A stretch of 64,000 nucleotides of DNA from JABDIP01 sp965250245 (GCA_965250245.1 OZ252296.1:1798001-1862000), one strand, 5' to 3'; positions 37,343 to 45,049 are shown, counted from the first letter of the stretch. The notes: a model not told the origin generated them from the sequence alone. Made by a program: numbers and translations.

Positions 37343-37460
37343 TCCAGCCGTCCCGGCCGCCAAAGGTCCCTCGCCAGATTCGGAAGAAAGGTCCGGTCGC
37401 GGCGGCCGCGCGCATGATGTCCGCGGCACCCTTCGCGCCACCGGACAGCGGCCGGGTCAT
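37335..37460 (-). CDS. Small upstream reading frame (41 residues) coupled to the Gfo/Idh gene
   Basis: ATG at 37460 is preceded by GGGAGGACCCATAAG, one of the best ribosome-binding sites in the window. The frame runs MTRPLSGGAKGAAD to GRDGWNG and stops inside the first codons of the Gfo/Idh gene (overlap ATGGCTGA). The middle contains GPFFRIWRGTFGG. I recognise no family. It could be a real small protein or a leader that opens the Gfo/Idh start site. Evidence is only the Shine-Dalgarno sequence, position and coupling. Confidence 0.45.
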   Translation of the reverse strand: MTRPLSGGAKGAADIMRAAAATGPFFRIWRGTFGGRDGWNG

Positions 37461-37671
37461 CTTATGGGTCCTCCCGCCTTGGCCAACGGCGCCGGCTTGT
37501 CCCTCCGGTCACCTCGTGACGTCGGCATGATGCGAACGCACAAGCGAAGAGTCAATAGATCACATCAAATGATGCATCAATCTCGAAGGCCGAATAGGCG
37601 CACTGCGCGATTGCCGAGCGGGAGTTGCGCCGCAGAGACCGGTCCGGAAGCACGGCGTGAGGATGTGAGCG
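37343..37671. other. Regulatory interval between the LacI gene and the TRAP catabolic operon
   Basis: This 329-base stretch holds the small reading frame at 37335-37460 and, further upstream, an AT-richer segment with the palindrome at 37570-37579. The promoter of the operon running to 30056 should be here. I see no larger gene. Confidence 0.5.
37570..37579. promoter_or_regulatory. Operator candidate TGATGCATCA for the neighbouring LacI regulator
   Basis: A perfect 10-base palindrome in AT-richer DNA, about 110 bases upstream of the small reading frame. The half-site ATGATG recurs as AATGATGT/ACATCATT in front of the LacI gene itself (38814-38848), so both may bind that regulator. Confidence 0.5.
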
Positions 37672-38727
37672 TCAGGCGGCCGAGGAGACCGATGCGAATT
37701 CGGCGTCGAACCGGGCCGGAAGGTTCTCGCGGAGCAGGATTTCCACCGGCAGGGGCTCGACCGTGCAATCGCCCTGCCGGTTCAGATCGACAAGCGCGTT
37801 GACCGCCGACCGTGCCGCCCGGTTGACGCTCTGGTGCACCACCGCGTCCATGATGCCGCGCAGCAGGTAGCCCCGGGTATCCGCCGCCAGGTTGTGGCCG
37901 ATCAACACGACCTCCTGGCCGCGTCCGCGCTCTTCCAGGGCCTGCACTACGCCCGGCATTCCGCCGCCGACATTGTAGATGCCGACCAGCTCGGGATGCT
38001 CGTCCAGGACGGCGCCGATACGGGCATGGCTCTCCCGCGGATCGTCGTGGCCCGCCACATGCTCCAGGGTCACCATCTCCGGGAACTCGGCGCGCAGGAC
38101 GCTGCGGAAGCCGGCCTCGCGCTCCTCATGGGCGCGGTAGAGCGAACTGCCCCACATGACCGCGATCGACCCGGCGCCCCGCACGAAGCGCCCCATCAAC
38201 AGGCCGGCGGTGCGGCCGGCGGCGCGATTGTCCATGCCCACATAGGCGTCCCGGCGCACGCCAGCGATGTCGGAAAGGAGCGTGACCAGCGGAACGCCGT
38301 GCGCGCCCAGCTCGTCGACAGCCTCGGCGACAAAGGGGTGGTCGAGCGCCTGGAAGGCAACGCCGGCCGCGCCCGTCGACGCGCATTGCCGCAGCGCCTC
38401 GGCCAGGGCCGAGGGATTGAACCGCTCGACATAGCGATGGCGGAGCGTCGTGCCGCGCGCGATGCACTCCCGCTGAAGCGCTTCCGCCAGCCGTTCCGTG
38501 GACGGGCCGGCCGCGGCCGGCAGCAAGGCCTCGAAGGCCAAGCTGCCACGCTGGCTGCCGATGCCGGCCGCCTCGCGCCGTTCCAGATCCTCCAGCGCCC
38601 GGCGCACCCGCTCGATGGTGACCGGCCGCACGCCCGGCCGCTCGTTCAGCACCCGGTCGACGGTCGCCGTGCTGACGCCGGACTCCAACGCGATGTCGAG
38701 GATCCTCGCCTTGCGGCCCTTGGCCAT
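37672..38727 (-). CDS. LacI-family transcriptional regulator (divergent sensor domain), probably of the TRAP catabolic operon
   Basis: About 351 residues beginning MAKGRKARILDIALESGVSTATVDRVLNERPGV: a LacI-type helix-turn-helix with a VDR recognition helix and a hinge less canonical than in the other three regulators. The sensor domain contains ILSD-like and VGMDNRAAGRTAGLLMGRFV segments and VVLIGHNLAADTRGYL. The AATGGTVDR-type head is typical of inositol/sugar regulators with type-I binding domains. GGAGGGAACGGAAGCGC precedes the ATG. It is upstream of, and on the same strand as, the TRAP operon. Confidence 0.87.
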   Translation of the reverse strand: MAKGRKARILDIALESGVSTATVDRVLNERPGVRPVTIERVRRALEDLERREAAGIGSQRGSLAFEALLPAAAGPSTERLAEALQRECIARGTTLRHRYVERFNPSALAEALRQCASTGAAGVAFQALDHPFVAEAVDELGAHGVPLVTLLSDIAGVRRDAYVGMDNRAAGRTAGLLMGRFVRGAGSIAVMWGSSLYRAHEEREAGFRSVLRAEFPEMVTLEHVAGHDDPRESHARIGAVLDEHPELVGIYNVGGGMPGVVQALEERGRGQEVVLIGHNLAADTRGYLLRGIMDAVVHQSVNRAARSAVNALVDLNRQGDCTVEPLPVEILLRENLPARFDAEFASVSSAA

Positions 38728-38813
38728 GCGCTTCCGTTCCCTCCGCCGCACCCGACCCATCTGGTGGGTGCGATCATCAGTCGGTCCACATCATGGGCGC
38801 CATCACCGGCTCC

Positions 38814-38848
38814 AATGATGTGAATTCTCAGGGGCAGTATACATCATT
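38814..38848. promoter_or_regulatory. Inverted repeat AATGATGT-N19-ACATCATT before the LacI gene
   Basis: Two perfect eight-base arms 19 bases apart, 87 bases upstream of the LacI start, in locally AT-richer DNA. A further TGCATCA half-site follows at about 38851. The likely role is autoregulation by the LacI protein. Confidence 0.45.
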
Positions 38849-38955
38849 GCTGCATCAAGCGAACCGTCACGACCGCGGGCCTCGGACGACTCGGCACACC
38901 GCCAACCGGGCGCTAGGGTTACGGCGATCGTCTCGGCAAGGCAATCGAGGACGGA

Positions 38956-39321
38956 ATGGTGGAGGCGGATCGTGCCTTGGTTGAGCGCAAGGTCAGGCAG
39001 ACCTGGCCGGACGCGTTCGATGCGGTCATGGGCATGCTGGACCGGATCGACGTCCATGGCGCGTCGGATGCCGTCCTGGCGCGGGTCCAACTGGCGGTGC
39101 TGATGCAGACCGACGGGGATCGCCAGACGATCCCTGGCCTGGTCGACATGGCCAGCAGCGATTACCGGGATGCCCTGGTCGGTGCGGAATATCCGGACCA
39201 GATGCGTTGGGGGTTCTCGGATATCGGCAAGCTCGACCCGGAAGAACAACGAGCTTACCGGGACGCCGTCACCCGCGATCGCAAACGGTATCTGGACTGG
39301 CTCAAGAAACCGGGTGTGTGA
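38956..39321 (+). CDS. Hypothetical protein, 121 residues
   Basis: The ATG has GAGGACGG just upstream. The protein is soluble and charged, with no signal peptide or membrane helix: RKVRQTWPDAFDAVMGMLDRI near the N-terminus and LDPEEQRAYRDAVTRDRKRYLDWL near the C-terminus, predicted largely helical. I recognise no family. It is convergent with the ribosome-inactivating-protein-like gene, with 29 bases between the two stop codons. Any functional link to that gene is speculation. Confidence 0.65.
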   Translation: MVEADRALVERKVRQTWPDAFDAVMGMLDRIDVHGASDAVLARVQLAVLMQTDGDRQTIPGLVDMASSDYRDALVGAEYPDQMRWGFSDIGKLDPEEQRAYRDAVTRDRKRYLDWLKKPGV

Positions 39322-39350
39322 AACCGCCCGGCGACGGCCCGAGGGCGCCT

Positions 39351-39947
39351 TTAGACTGCCGGGAGCTGCACGCCCATGCGGGCGCCCTGCTGGTCGGAGC
39401 CCGAGAGATTGCCCCAGTTGTTCACCTTTTCCTTCCAGTCGATGTAGCGGAAGGGCCGGCTGTCGCAGATCGTCTGCGAGATCGCCTTGTCGATCTCCCA
39501 GAACCGCAGCGCCTCGGAGACGGCGAAGATCACGAAGACCAGCGCCCGCGGCACGGTCCGGCCGAGATCATTGTTCCGGGTGACGGTCTGCAGCGCCAGG
39601 ATGGAGTTGTAAATCGACGGTGGCCCGTTGACCGACAGGCCCTCGGTCCAGGCGCCCAGGATCGTGTAGTTCGGGCTGTAGGGGATGGTCCGCGTGATGC
39701 TGACGCCGGGGATGACCGGGTTGGTGTCCTCGAACTTGGCGGCGATCTTCTCGTTGCGGAAGCCGACGATCCAGACATCCTTGCGGCTCAGGAACACGTC
39801 GACCCAGGTCGACGCCGATGTGTGCGGAATGCCGGCGATGAGGCGGATGCACATATCCGGCCCGATCCGCTTCAGCGCCAGCCGGCTGCGCACATAGGCC
39901 AGGTCCTGGCGGTAGCGGTCGCATTCGAAATGGATGGTGCCGTCCAT
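39351..39947 (-). CDS. Ribosome-inactivating protein (rRNA N-glycosidase, ricin A/Shiga toxin A family) homologue
   Basis: 198 residues matching the RIP fold in order. VWIVGFR (58-64) corresponds to the ricin YVVGYR strand; Y94 sits where ricin Y123 should be. The active-site helix reads FAVSEALRF (141-149), giving E145 and R148 for ricin E177 and R180 (SEAARF). NNWGNLS (176-182) gives W178 for ricin W211, and the tail QQGARMGVQLP resembles the ricin continuation QGAFASPIQLQ. Known members remove one adenine from the sarcin-ricin loop of 23S/28S rRNA. One substitution stands out: ricin Y80 is W59 here. No signal peptide, B chain or lectin domain is visible. Start ATG at 39947 with GGGAACGAG upstream. 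A CRP-type site lies about 100 bases upstream and a secY-like gene precedes it. Confidence 0.8.
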   Translation of the reverse strand: MDGTIHFECDRYRQDLAYVRSRLALKRIGPDMCIRLIAGIPHTSASTWVDVFLSRKDVWIVGFRNEKIAAKFEDTNPVIPGVSITRTIPYSPNYTILGAWTEGLSVNGPPSIYNSILALQTVTRNNDLGRTVPRALVFVIFAVSEALRFWEIDKAISQTICDSRPFRYIDWKEKVNNWGNLSGSDQQGARMGVQLPAV

Positions 39948-40048
39948 GATGTCTCGTTCCCGCTCGATCCCGATCCGTCAGGGCACCGCCGCCCCAAAAC
40001 GCGGGCCCGATCCGGCAGAAAGGATAGGGAGAACCGGAGCGAGATCGA

Positions 40049-40064
40049 TGTGATCGCGATCACA
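40049..40064. promoter_or_regulatory. CRP-type binding site TGTGATCGCGATCACA
   Basis: A perfect 16-base palindrome that fits the CRP core TGTGA-N6-TCACA exactly. It lies 102 bases upstream of the ribosome-inactivating-protein-like start codon, inside the 132-base gap after the secY-like gene. This suggests that the toxin-like gene has its own promoter controlled by a CRP/FNR-family regulator. Confidence 0.7.
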
Positions 40065-40079
40065 AGGTGACGGCGCCGG

Positions 40080-41438
40080 TCACCCGGGTCTTGCCCGCAC
40101 ATACGCCCCCAACCCCGCGAACACCCCCAGGCTTGCCAGGACCATCACGACCGTTCCGGCGGCGCCGATGGCAAAGAGCGGCGAGTTGATCGGCGCCAGC
40201 AATTCCACCGCGATCCCGAGTCCGGCCAGGTAGAGGGCACCCAGCGTGGTCAGGCGAAGCTGAATGGCGGCCAGATGCCGTGCGGTCCCGATGCCCGGTT
40301 GGGCGCCCCGGATCGCCTTGCCGGATCGTTCCAGCGCCTGCGCGATGGCGACCGGCTCGCGACGATCGGCCCGGCAGACAATGCAGAACAGGGCGATCAG
40401 CAAGCCATAGAGAATAAGGTAGAGCGGTTGCCTCTGGCCGATCCAGGAGAGAACCGGCCACAGCCATTGCGGTCCCTCGCCGCTAATCGGGTCATACAGC
40501 CACAACGGAAGCGGCATCACCAGCACAGCCGCGATCAGCGGGATCATGCCGGCCGGGTTGAGTCTCAGCGGGAAGCCCTGTGCGCCGGGAGTCGTACCCG
40601 CAGTGCGGGCATTGGACCCCTCGACCAGGACCCGGCGATGCGCCTTCTCCATGAAGACGATCAAGCCGGTCATGACGACCGGCATGGCCGCAACGATGAG
40701 CAGCGACCAGACCGAGAACGCTCCGACCCGGACGAGATCGAGCGTGCCGGCCAGCACCTCCGGAAGGCCGGCGGCGACGCCGGCGAACAGGATCAGCGAC
40801 GGCCCATGGCCCAGGCCCCGCGCCGTGATCTGGTCGCCCAACCACATCAGGAACAGCGTGCCCGCGGCAAGCGTGACCATGGTCGTGGCCCGGAACGACC
40901 AGCCCGGATCCGGCACCATCGGGCCGGAATACCCATACGCGCCCTCCATCGCCATGGCGAGCCCCAGGCCCTGCAGGGCGGCAAACGCCACCGCGGCGAA
41001 CCGGACATGTCGGTGCAGCGATTGCCGTCGGAGCGTCCCCCCGTCCTTTGCCCGGCCCGCTGCGGGCCAGGCGGCGGCCAGAAGCTGCACGACCACCAGC
41101 GCGACGACATAGGGGACAAGGCTCAGGGAAAAGACGGACAGGCGCTGCAAGGCGCCGCCCGAGAGGACATCGATCACCTCGAGCGATGTGCCGACGCGCG
41201 GCCACTGGAGCCCGGAGTTGAAGCTGGTGTTCAGATAGTCGATGAAATTCGACCACCAGTGTTCGTTCAGAAGACCGGGATCGATCCCCGGCACCGGAAT
41301 GTGGGTCCCGACCCGGAAGGCGATCAACGCGCCGAGCGTGATCCAGATCCGGCGTCGCAAGTCCGTCCGGCCCGAGCCGTCGGTCCGGTCCGGACCGGCA
41401 TTGACGGCCAGCGCCGGTTCGGCATGCTTCAGGGCCAT
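40080..41438 (-). CDS. Stand-alone divergent SecY homologue (accessory translocase channel)
   Basis: About 452 residues, ten hydrophobic segments, colinear with SecY throughout. RRRIWITLGALIAFRVGTHI (28-47), GGALQRLSVFSLSLVPYV (94-111), the GDQITARGLGHGPSLILF segment (201-218), EKAHRRVLVEG in loop C4 and RLTTLGALYLAG after loop C5 are all SecY hallmarks. In loop C5 the PGIRPG motif of E. coli reads RGAQPG, so the position of the functionally important R357 appears to be Q380. The cytoplasmic tail is short. No ribosomal protein, adenylate kinase or secE gene is nearby, so this is not the usual spc-operon copy. ATG at 41438 is chosen over an upstream TTG at 41483; the ribosome-binding site is weak. 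Confidence 0.82.
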   Translation of the reverse strand: MALKHAEPALAVNAGPDRTDGSGRTDLRRRIWITLGALIAFRVGTHIPVPGIDPGLLNEHWWSNFIDYLNTSFNSGLQWPRVGTSLEVIDVLSGGALQRLSVFSLSLVPYVVALVVVQLLAAAWPAAGRAKDGGTLRRQSLHRHVRFAAVAFAALQGLGLAMAMEGAYGYSGPMVPDPGWSFRATTMVTLAAGTLFLMWLGDQITARGLGHGPSLILFAGVAAGLPEVLAGTLDLVRVGAFSVWSLLIVAAMPVVMTGLIVFMEKAHRRVLVEGSNARTAGTTPGAQGFPLRLNPAGMIPLIAAVLVMPLPLWLYDPISGEGPQWLWPVLSWIGQRQPLYLILYGLLIALFCIVCRADRREPVAIAQALERSGKAIRGAQPGIGTARHLAAIQLRLTTLGALYLAGLGIAVELLAPINSPLFAIGAAGTVVMVLASLGVFAGLGAYVRARPG

Positions 41439-41579
41439 GGCTTGGGCATTCCGCAGTGACGCTCCGACCGACCCGCAACCCAATGCATATGGGATGGCGT
41501 GCCAAGCGCCACAACGGCGTGCAGGCTATCGGGTCGGCCCTGCCCGCCAATGGCGGCAACGCGAACGAGGAACAGCGCC

Positions 41580-42050
41580 TTGATCCGTCCGTTCCGGCAC
41601 GCCGACCTGGGCTGGGTCCTGAAGCTGAATGCGGAATTGGAGGTCGAGCTTTCCCCGCTGACGGAGCGCCGCCTCCTTGAGCTGTCCGCTCGGGCCTTCT
41701 CGTTCCGGGTCGTCGAGCCGGACCGCGCCCTGCTGCTGACCTTCGACCAGGACGCCGACTATGACAGCCCGAACTTCCTCTGGTTCCGGGACCGCTATCC
41801 GCGCTTCGTCTATGTCGACAGGATTGCCGTCGCGGCCCATGCGCGAGGGGACGGTTTGGCGCGGGCGCTCTACGAGGACCTGTTCCAATCTGCCCGCGCC
41901 GCCGGCCACAGCGACATCGTCTGCGAGGTCAACAGCGAGCCGCCCAACCCGGCCTCCGACGCCTTCCACGCCCGGCTCGGATTCGAGGCGGTGGGGCGCG
42001 GCGCCTTGGACAATGGCAAGCAGGTGCGCTACCTGCGCGCCGCTCTCTGA
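41580..42050 (+). CDS. GNAT-family N-acetyltransferase
   Basis: About 156 residues. The acetyl-CoA-binding region reads VDRIAVAAHARGDGLARALYEDLF, the R/Q-x-x-G-x-G/A pyrophosphate loop in slightly varied form, followed by VCEVNSEPPNPASDAFHARLGFEAVG. The TTG at 41580 is preferred as start because GAGGAA lies seven bases upstream; the frame extends to 41499 without a good ribosome-binding site. Divergent from the secY-like gene. The acetyl acceptor is unknown. Confidence 0.82.
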   Translation: MIRPFRHADLGWVLKLNAELEVELSPLTERRLLELSARAFSFRVVEPDRALLLTFDQDADYDSPNFLWFRDRYPRFVYVDRIAVAAHARGDGLARALYEDLFQSARAAGHSDIVCEVNSEPPNPASDAFHARLGFEAVGRGALDNGKQVRYLRAAL

Positions 42051-42071
42051 CAGTCGGGCTCCGACGCCGGG

Positions 42072-42971
42072 CTAGCCTGATTTGCCGCCGAACAGCCCGG
42101 CCAGGTAGTCCACCATCTCCGGCACCATGCGGTCGCCCCAGCCATTGGCCTTGGCGACGCCCAACTGCTGCTTGGTGGCTGGTGCGATGAAGCTCGGCGC
42201 GCCGACGGCGTCGGCCATGGCGGTGTAGTAGCCGACATCCTTGCGGGCATTGGCGATGGAGAAGGCGAGCATGTCCGGCTGGCCGTCGACGGCGTTGGCC
42301 TTGATGAAGTCCATCATGCCCGAGCGCAGCGGCCCGGCCGCCATCACGTCGTATAGGGTCTCGCGCTTCAGCCCGGCCAGATCGGCCATGGCGAAGGCCT
42401 CCGACATGGCGCAGGCGGTGGTCATGGCGAAGAAATTGTTGATCAGCTTCAACGTGTGCCCCGCGCCCAGCGGGCCGACATGGAAGACGTTCTCGCCCAG
42501 ATCGTCGAGCACCGGCTTTGCCTTGGCGAAGGCCGCGTCGGTTCCCGCCGCCATGATGTTCAGCTTGCCCTTGCGGCCATGGGCCGGGGTGCGGCCGAGC
42601 GGCGCGTCGAGCATCTCCACGCCCTTCTCGGCCAGGGCTGCGCCGATGCGCCGGGTGGAGTCGGGCAGGGAGGTGCCGAAATCGATCACCAGGGCGCCGG
42701 AGGGGAGCCCCGCGATCACCCCCTCGGGTCCGAACATGGCCGCCTCGACCGCGTCGGAAGTGTCGACGCACAGCATCACCACGTCGGATGCCGACGCCAG
42801 CGCCGCGTAGCTCTGGGCTTCCTCGGCGCCGCGCGCAACCGCCGCCTCGATCGGCGCCCGGTTGCGATGGGCGATCACGGTCAGCGGATAGCCCAGGCTC
42901 TGCAGCCGCTCGACCATGGCCGAACCCATGAGCCCGAGGCCGATGAAGCCGATCTTCGGTTTTGTCGTCAT
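42072..42971 (-). CDS. NAD(P)-dependent 3-hydroxyisobutyrate dehydrogenase-family oxidoreductase
   Basis: 299 residues from MTTKPKIGFIGLGLMGSAM, with the GxGxMG dinucleotide motif, the substrate loop DAPLGRTPAHGRKGKLN, and the catalytic Lys in GAGHTLKLINNFF (canonical K-x-x-N-N, unlike the homologue at 31999). The start overlaps the stop of the upstream Gfo/Idh gene by four bases (ATGA), indicating coupling. It oxidises a beta-hydroxyacid; the partner Gfo/Idh protein suggests sugar-acid metabolism. Confidence 0.88.
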   Translation of the reverse strand: MTTKPKIGFIGLGLMGSAMVERLQSLGYPLTVIAHRNRAPIEAAVARGAEEAQSYAALASASDVVMLCVDTSDAVEAAMFGPEGVIAGLPSGALVIDFGTSLPDSTRRIGAALAEKGVEMLDAPLGRTPAHGRKGKLNIMAAGTDAAFAKAKPVLDDLGENVFHVGPLGAGHTLKLINNFFAMTTACAMSEAFAMADLAGLKRETLYDVMAAGPLRSGMMDFIKANAVDGQPDMLAFSIANARKDVGYYTAMADAVGAPSFIAPATKQQLGVAKANGWGDRMVPEMVDYLAGLFGGKSG

Positions 42972-44056
42972 GACGTTGCCTTCCCGATTGAGTCCTGCTC
43001 GGGTCCGCCCGTCAGGCGGACCGGTTGATGTGTCGTGGCCGAATTCAGCACGGCCTCCGTCGCCTGCAATGTCGCCAGGCCGTCGGCGCCGCTGACCAGT
43101 GGCTCCGCCTCGCCGCGTAGGACGGCGAGGAAATGCCGAAGCTGCGCCGGCAGCGGCTCGGTCGGCCGGTATGCGACCCTCTGGCCGTTGAGCGCCGTCG
43201 ACCAGTCGGCCGGCTCTTGTCCGGCCTGCCACAGGGTCAGTGACGGCAGTTCCAGGGACCCGGCCGTTCCCATCAGGCGATAGGCCGACTGGCCGGTCTC
43301 CGCGATGCCGGGATTTTCGCCGCTGCCGCCCTCCCACGTCCAGGGTGAAATGGCGGCGTCGGTGAGCACGATGGTCCCCAGCGCGCCATTGGAGAAACGC
43401 AGCAGCACCGCAGCGGAATCCTCATTGGCGTGCCCGCGCATCGCCGATCCGGTCGCTGCCGTCACCTCGACGATCTCGCCGCAAAGATGCCGCAGCAGAT
43501 CGATGTCGTGGATCAGGTTGATCATCACCGGGCCGCCGCCGGGCGCCCGCCGCCAGTCCGGTGCGAAATACCCCTCCGGCTTGCGGGTCGCCCATTGCAC
43601 CGACACCGCGGCGAGCCGGCCGATCGCGCCCTCCGCGATCAGCCGCCGGGCGACCGCGATGCAGTGGTGATGGCGGCGATGATGGCCGACCAGCAGCGGT
43701 ACGCCGCTTTCCTCGGCCGTCTCGATCATTGCCCGCGCGGCATCGGCCGAGTCGGCGATCGGCTTCTCGACCAGGATGGCCCAGCCGCGGCGCAGGCAGT
43801 CGATGGCGGCCTCGCGGTGCGCGGGTGTCGGCGTCGCGACGATGGCCGCGTCGACCGGCTCAGCGGCGGCGAGTGCCTCGACAGACGGGTAGATGCCGGC
43901 CCCCGCGGCCAGCGATGCCGCCTCGGCGCCGGCCGCAGCGTCTGGCTCGACCACCCCGGCCAAGGCCGCACCGGGCTCGTCGGCGACGCAGGCGATATGC
44001 CGGCGGCCGATCAGCCCGGCGCCGATCACTGCGATGCGTGGCGGCGTGGCCGTCAT
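42968..44056 (-). CDS. Gfo/Idh/MocA-family oxidoreductase
   Basis: 362 residues. The Rossmann motif VIGAGLIGRRHIACV, the EKPIADS substrate-site motif and the middle segment MINLIHDIDLLRHLCGEI are family hallmarks. It is translationally coupled to the dehydrogenase gene at 42072 and is divergent from an SDR gene at 44125 with 68 bases between them. It probably dehydrogenates a sugar, inositol or sugar derivative. Confidence 0.9.
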   Translation of the reverse strand: MTATPPRIAVIGAGLIGRRHIACVADEPGAALAGVVEPDAAAGAEAASLAAGAGIYPSVEALAAAEPVDAAIVATPTPAHREAAIDCLRRGWAILVEKPIADSADAARAMIETAEESGVPLLVGHHRRHHHCIAVARRLIAEGAIGRLAAVSVQWATRKPEGYFAPDWRRAPGGGPVMINLIHDIDLLRHLCGEIVEVTAATGSAMRGHANEDSAAVLLRFSNGALGTIVLTDAAISPWTWEGGSGENPGIAETGQSAYRLMGTAGSLELPSLTLWQAGQEPADWSTALNGQRVAYRPTEPLPAQLRHFLAVLRGEAEPLVSGADGLATLQATEAVLNSATTHQPVRLTGGPEQDSIGKATS

Positions 44057-44124
44057 GCGTCCTACCCCTGTACTTGCCGATGTTCCTCTGCGCAGGATAT
44101 CCGCAAAGTGCGGAGGAGACAGGG

Positions 44125-44952
44125 ATGACGAGCGCGGTGTTCGAGAAGGGTCGGGTTGCGGTGGTCACCGGGGCGGCGATGGGCATCGGCCTGGCCGCAT
44201 CCAAACGCTTCGCCGCCGCCGGTATGCGGGTTTGCATGGCCGACATTGACGGCGACGAGCTGGAAGTGGCGTCGGGCCAGGTCGCCGGGCTGGCGCCGGC
44301 CGGCGACGATGCCGTGATGGCCATGGAGATCAACGTCGCCCGCTTCGAGGAACTCCAGACGCTCAGCACCGCCGCCTTCGAGCGGTTCGGCGAGGTTGGC
44401 CTGCTGATGAACAACGCCGCGGCGCGGGTCGCCGGCGGCGCGTCGGAAGAACTCGACGAGTGGCATCGCACGATGGACGTGAACTTCTGGGGCGTGGTCC
44501 ACGGCGTGCGGGCCTTCCTGCCGCGGATGATGGAGCAGGGGACGCCGTCCGCCATCGTCAATACCGGGTCCAAGCAGGGCATCACCAACCCGCCCGGCAA
44601 CGTCATCTACAACGTCACCAAATCGGCGGTGAAGACCTATACCGAGCAGCTCCAGCACCAGCTTCGCAACACCGAAGGATGCCGGGTCACCGCACACCTC
44701 CTGGTGCCCGGCTGGACCACCACCGGCAAGCGCGAGCACAAGCCCGGAGCCTGGCTGCCCGACCAGGTGATCGAGCGTATGCAGGCGGCCATGGGCAACG
44801 GCGATTTCTACATCATCTGCCCGGACAACGAGGTCACCGAGGAGATGGACCGCAAGCGCATCCGCTGGGGTGCCGGCGACATCACCGAGAACCGCCCGCC
44901 GCTGTCCCGCTGGCACCCGGATTACGGCAAGGCCTTCGACGCCTCCGACTGA
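44125..44952 (+). CDS. Short-chain dehydrogenase/reductase (SDR)
   Basis: 275 residues. Cofactor motif TGAAMGIG near the N-terminus, NNAA in place of NNAG, and the catalytic Y-N-V-T-K with an upstream Ser (NTGSKQGIT). The C-terminal part has an extra segment (DFYIICPDNEVTEEMDRKR) beyond the core fold. GGAGGAGACAGGG precedes the ATG. Its short intergenic space with the Gfo/Idh gene suggests shared control. Confidence 0.9.
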   Translation: MTSAVFEKGRVAVVTGAAMGIGLAASKRFAAAGMRVCMADIDGDELEVASGQVAGLAPAGDDAVMAMEINVARFEELQTLSTAAFERFGEVGLLMNNAAARVAGGASEELDEWHRTMDVNFWGVVHGVRAFLPRMMEQGTPSAIVNTGSKQGITNPPGNVIYNVTKSAVKTYTEQLQHQLRNTEGCRVTAHLLVPGWTTTGKREHKPGAWLPDQVIERMQAAMGNGDFYIICPDNEVTEEMDRKRIRWGAGDITENRPPLSRWHPDYGKAFDASD

Positions 44953-45049
44953 CCGACTCTCCAATCGGTTTTGCATTGCCCGCCGTCGCGGCAATTAATA
45001 TGTATTTTCCATCCATCTTTCTTGAGCGCGCGCCTGCAGGAGGGACGCT

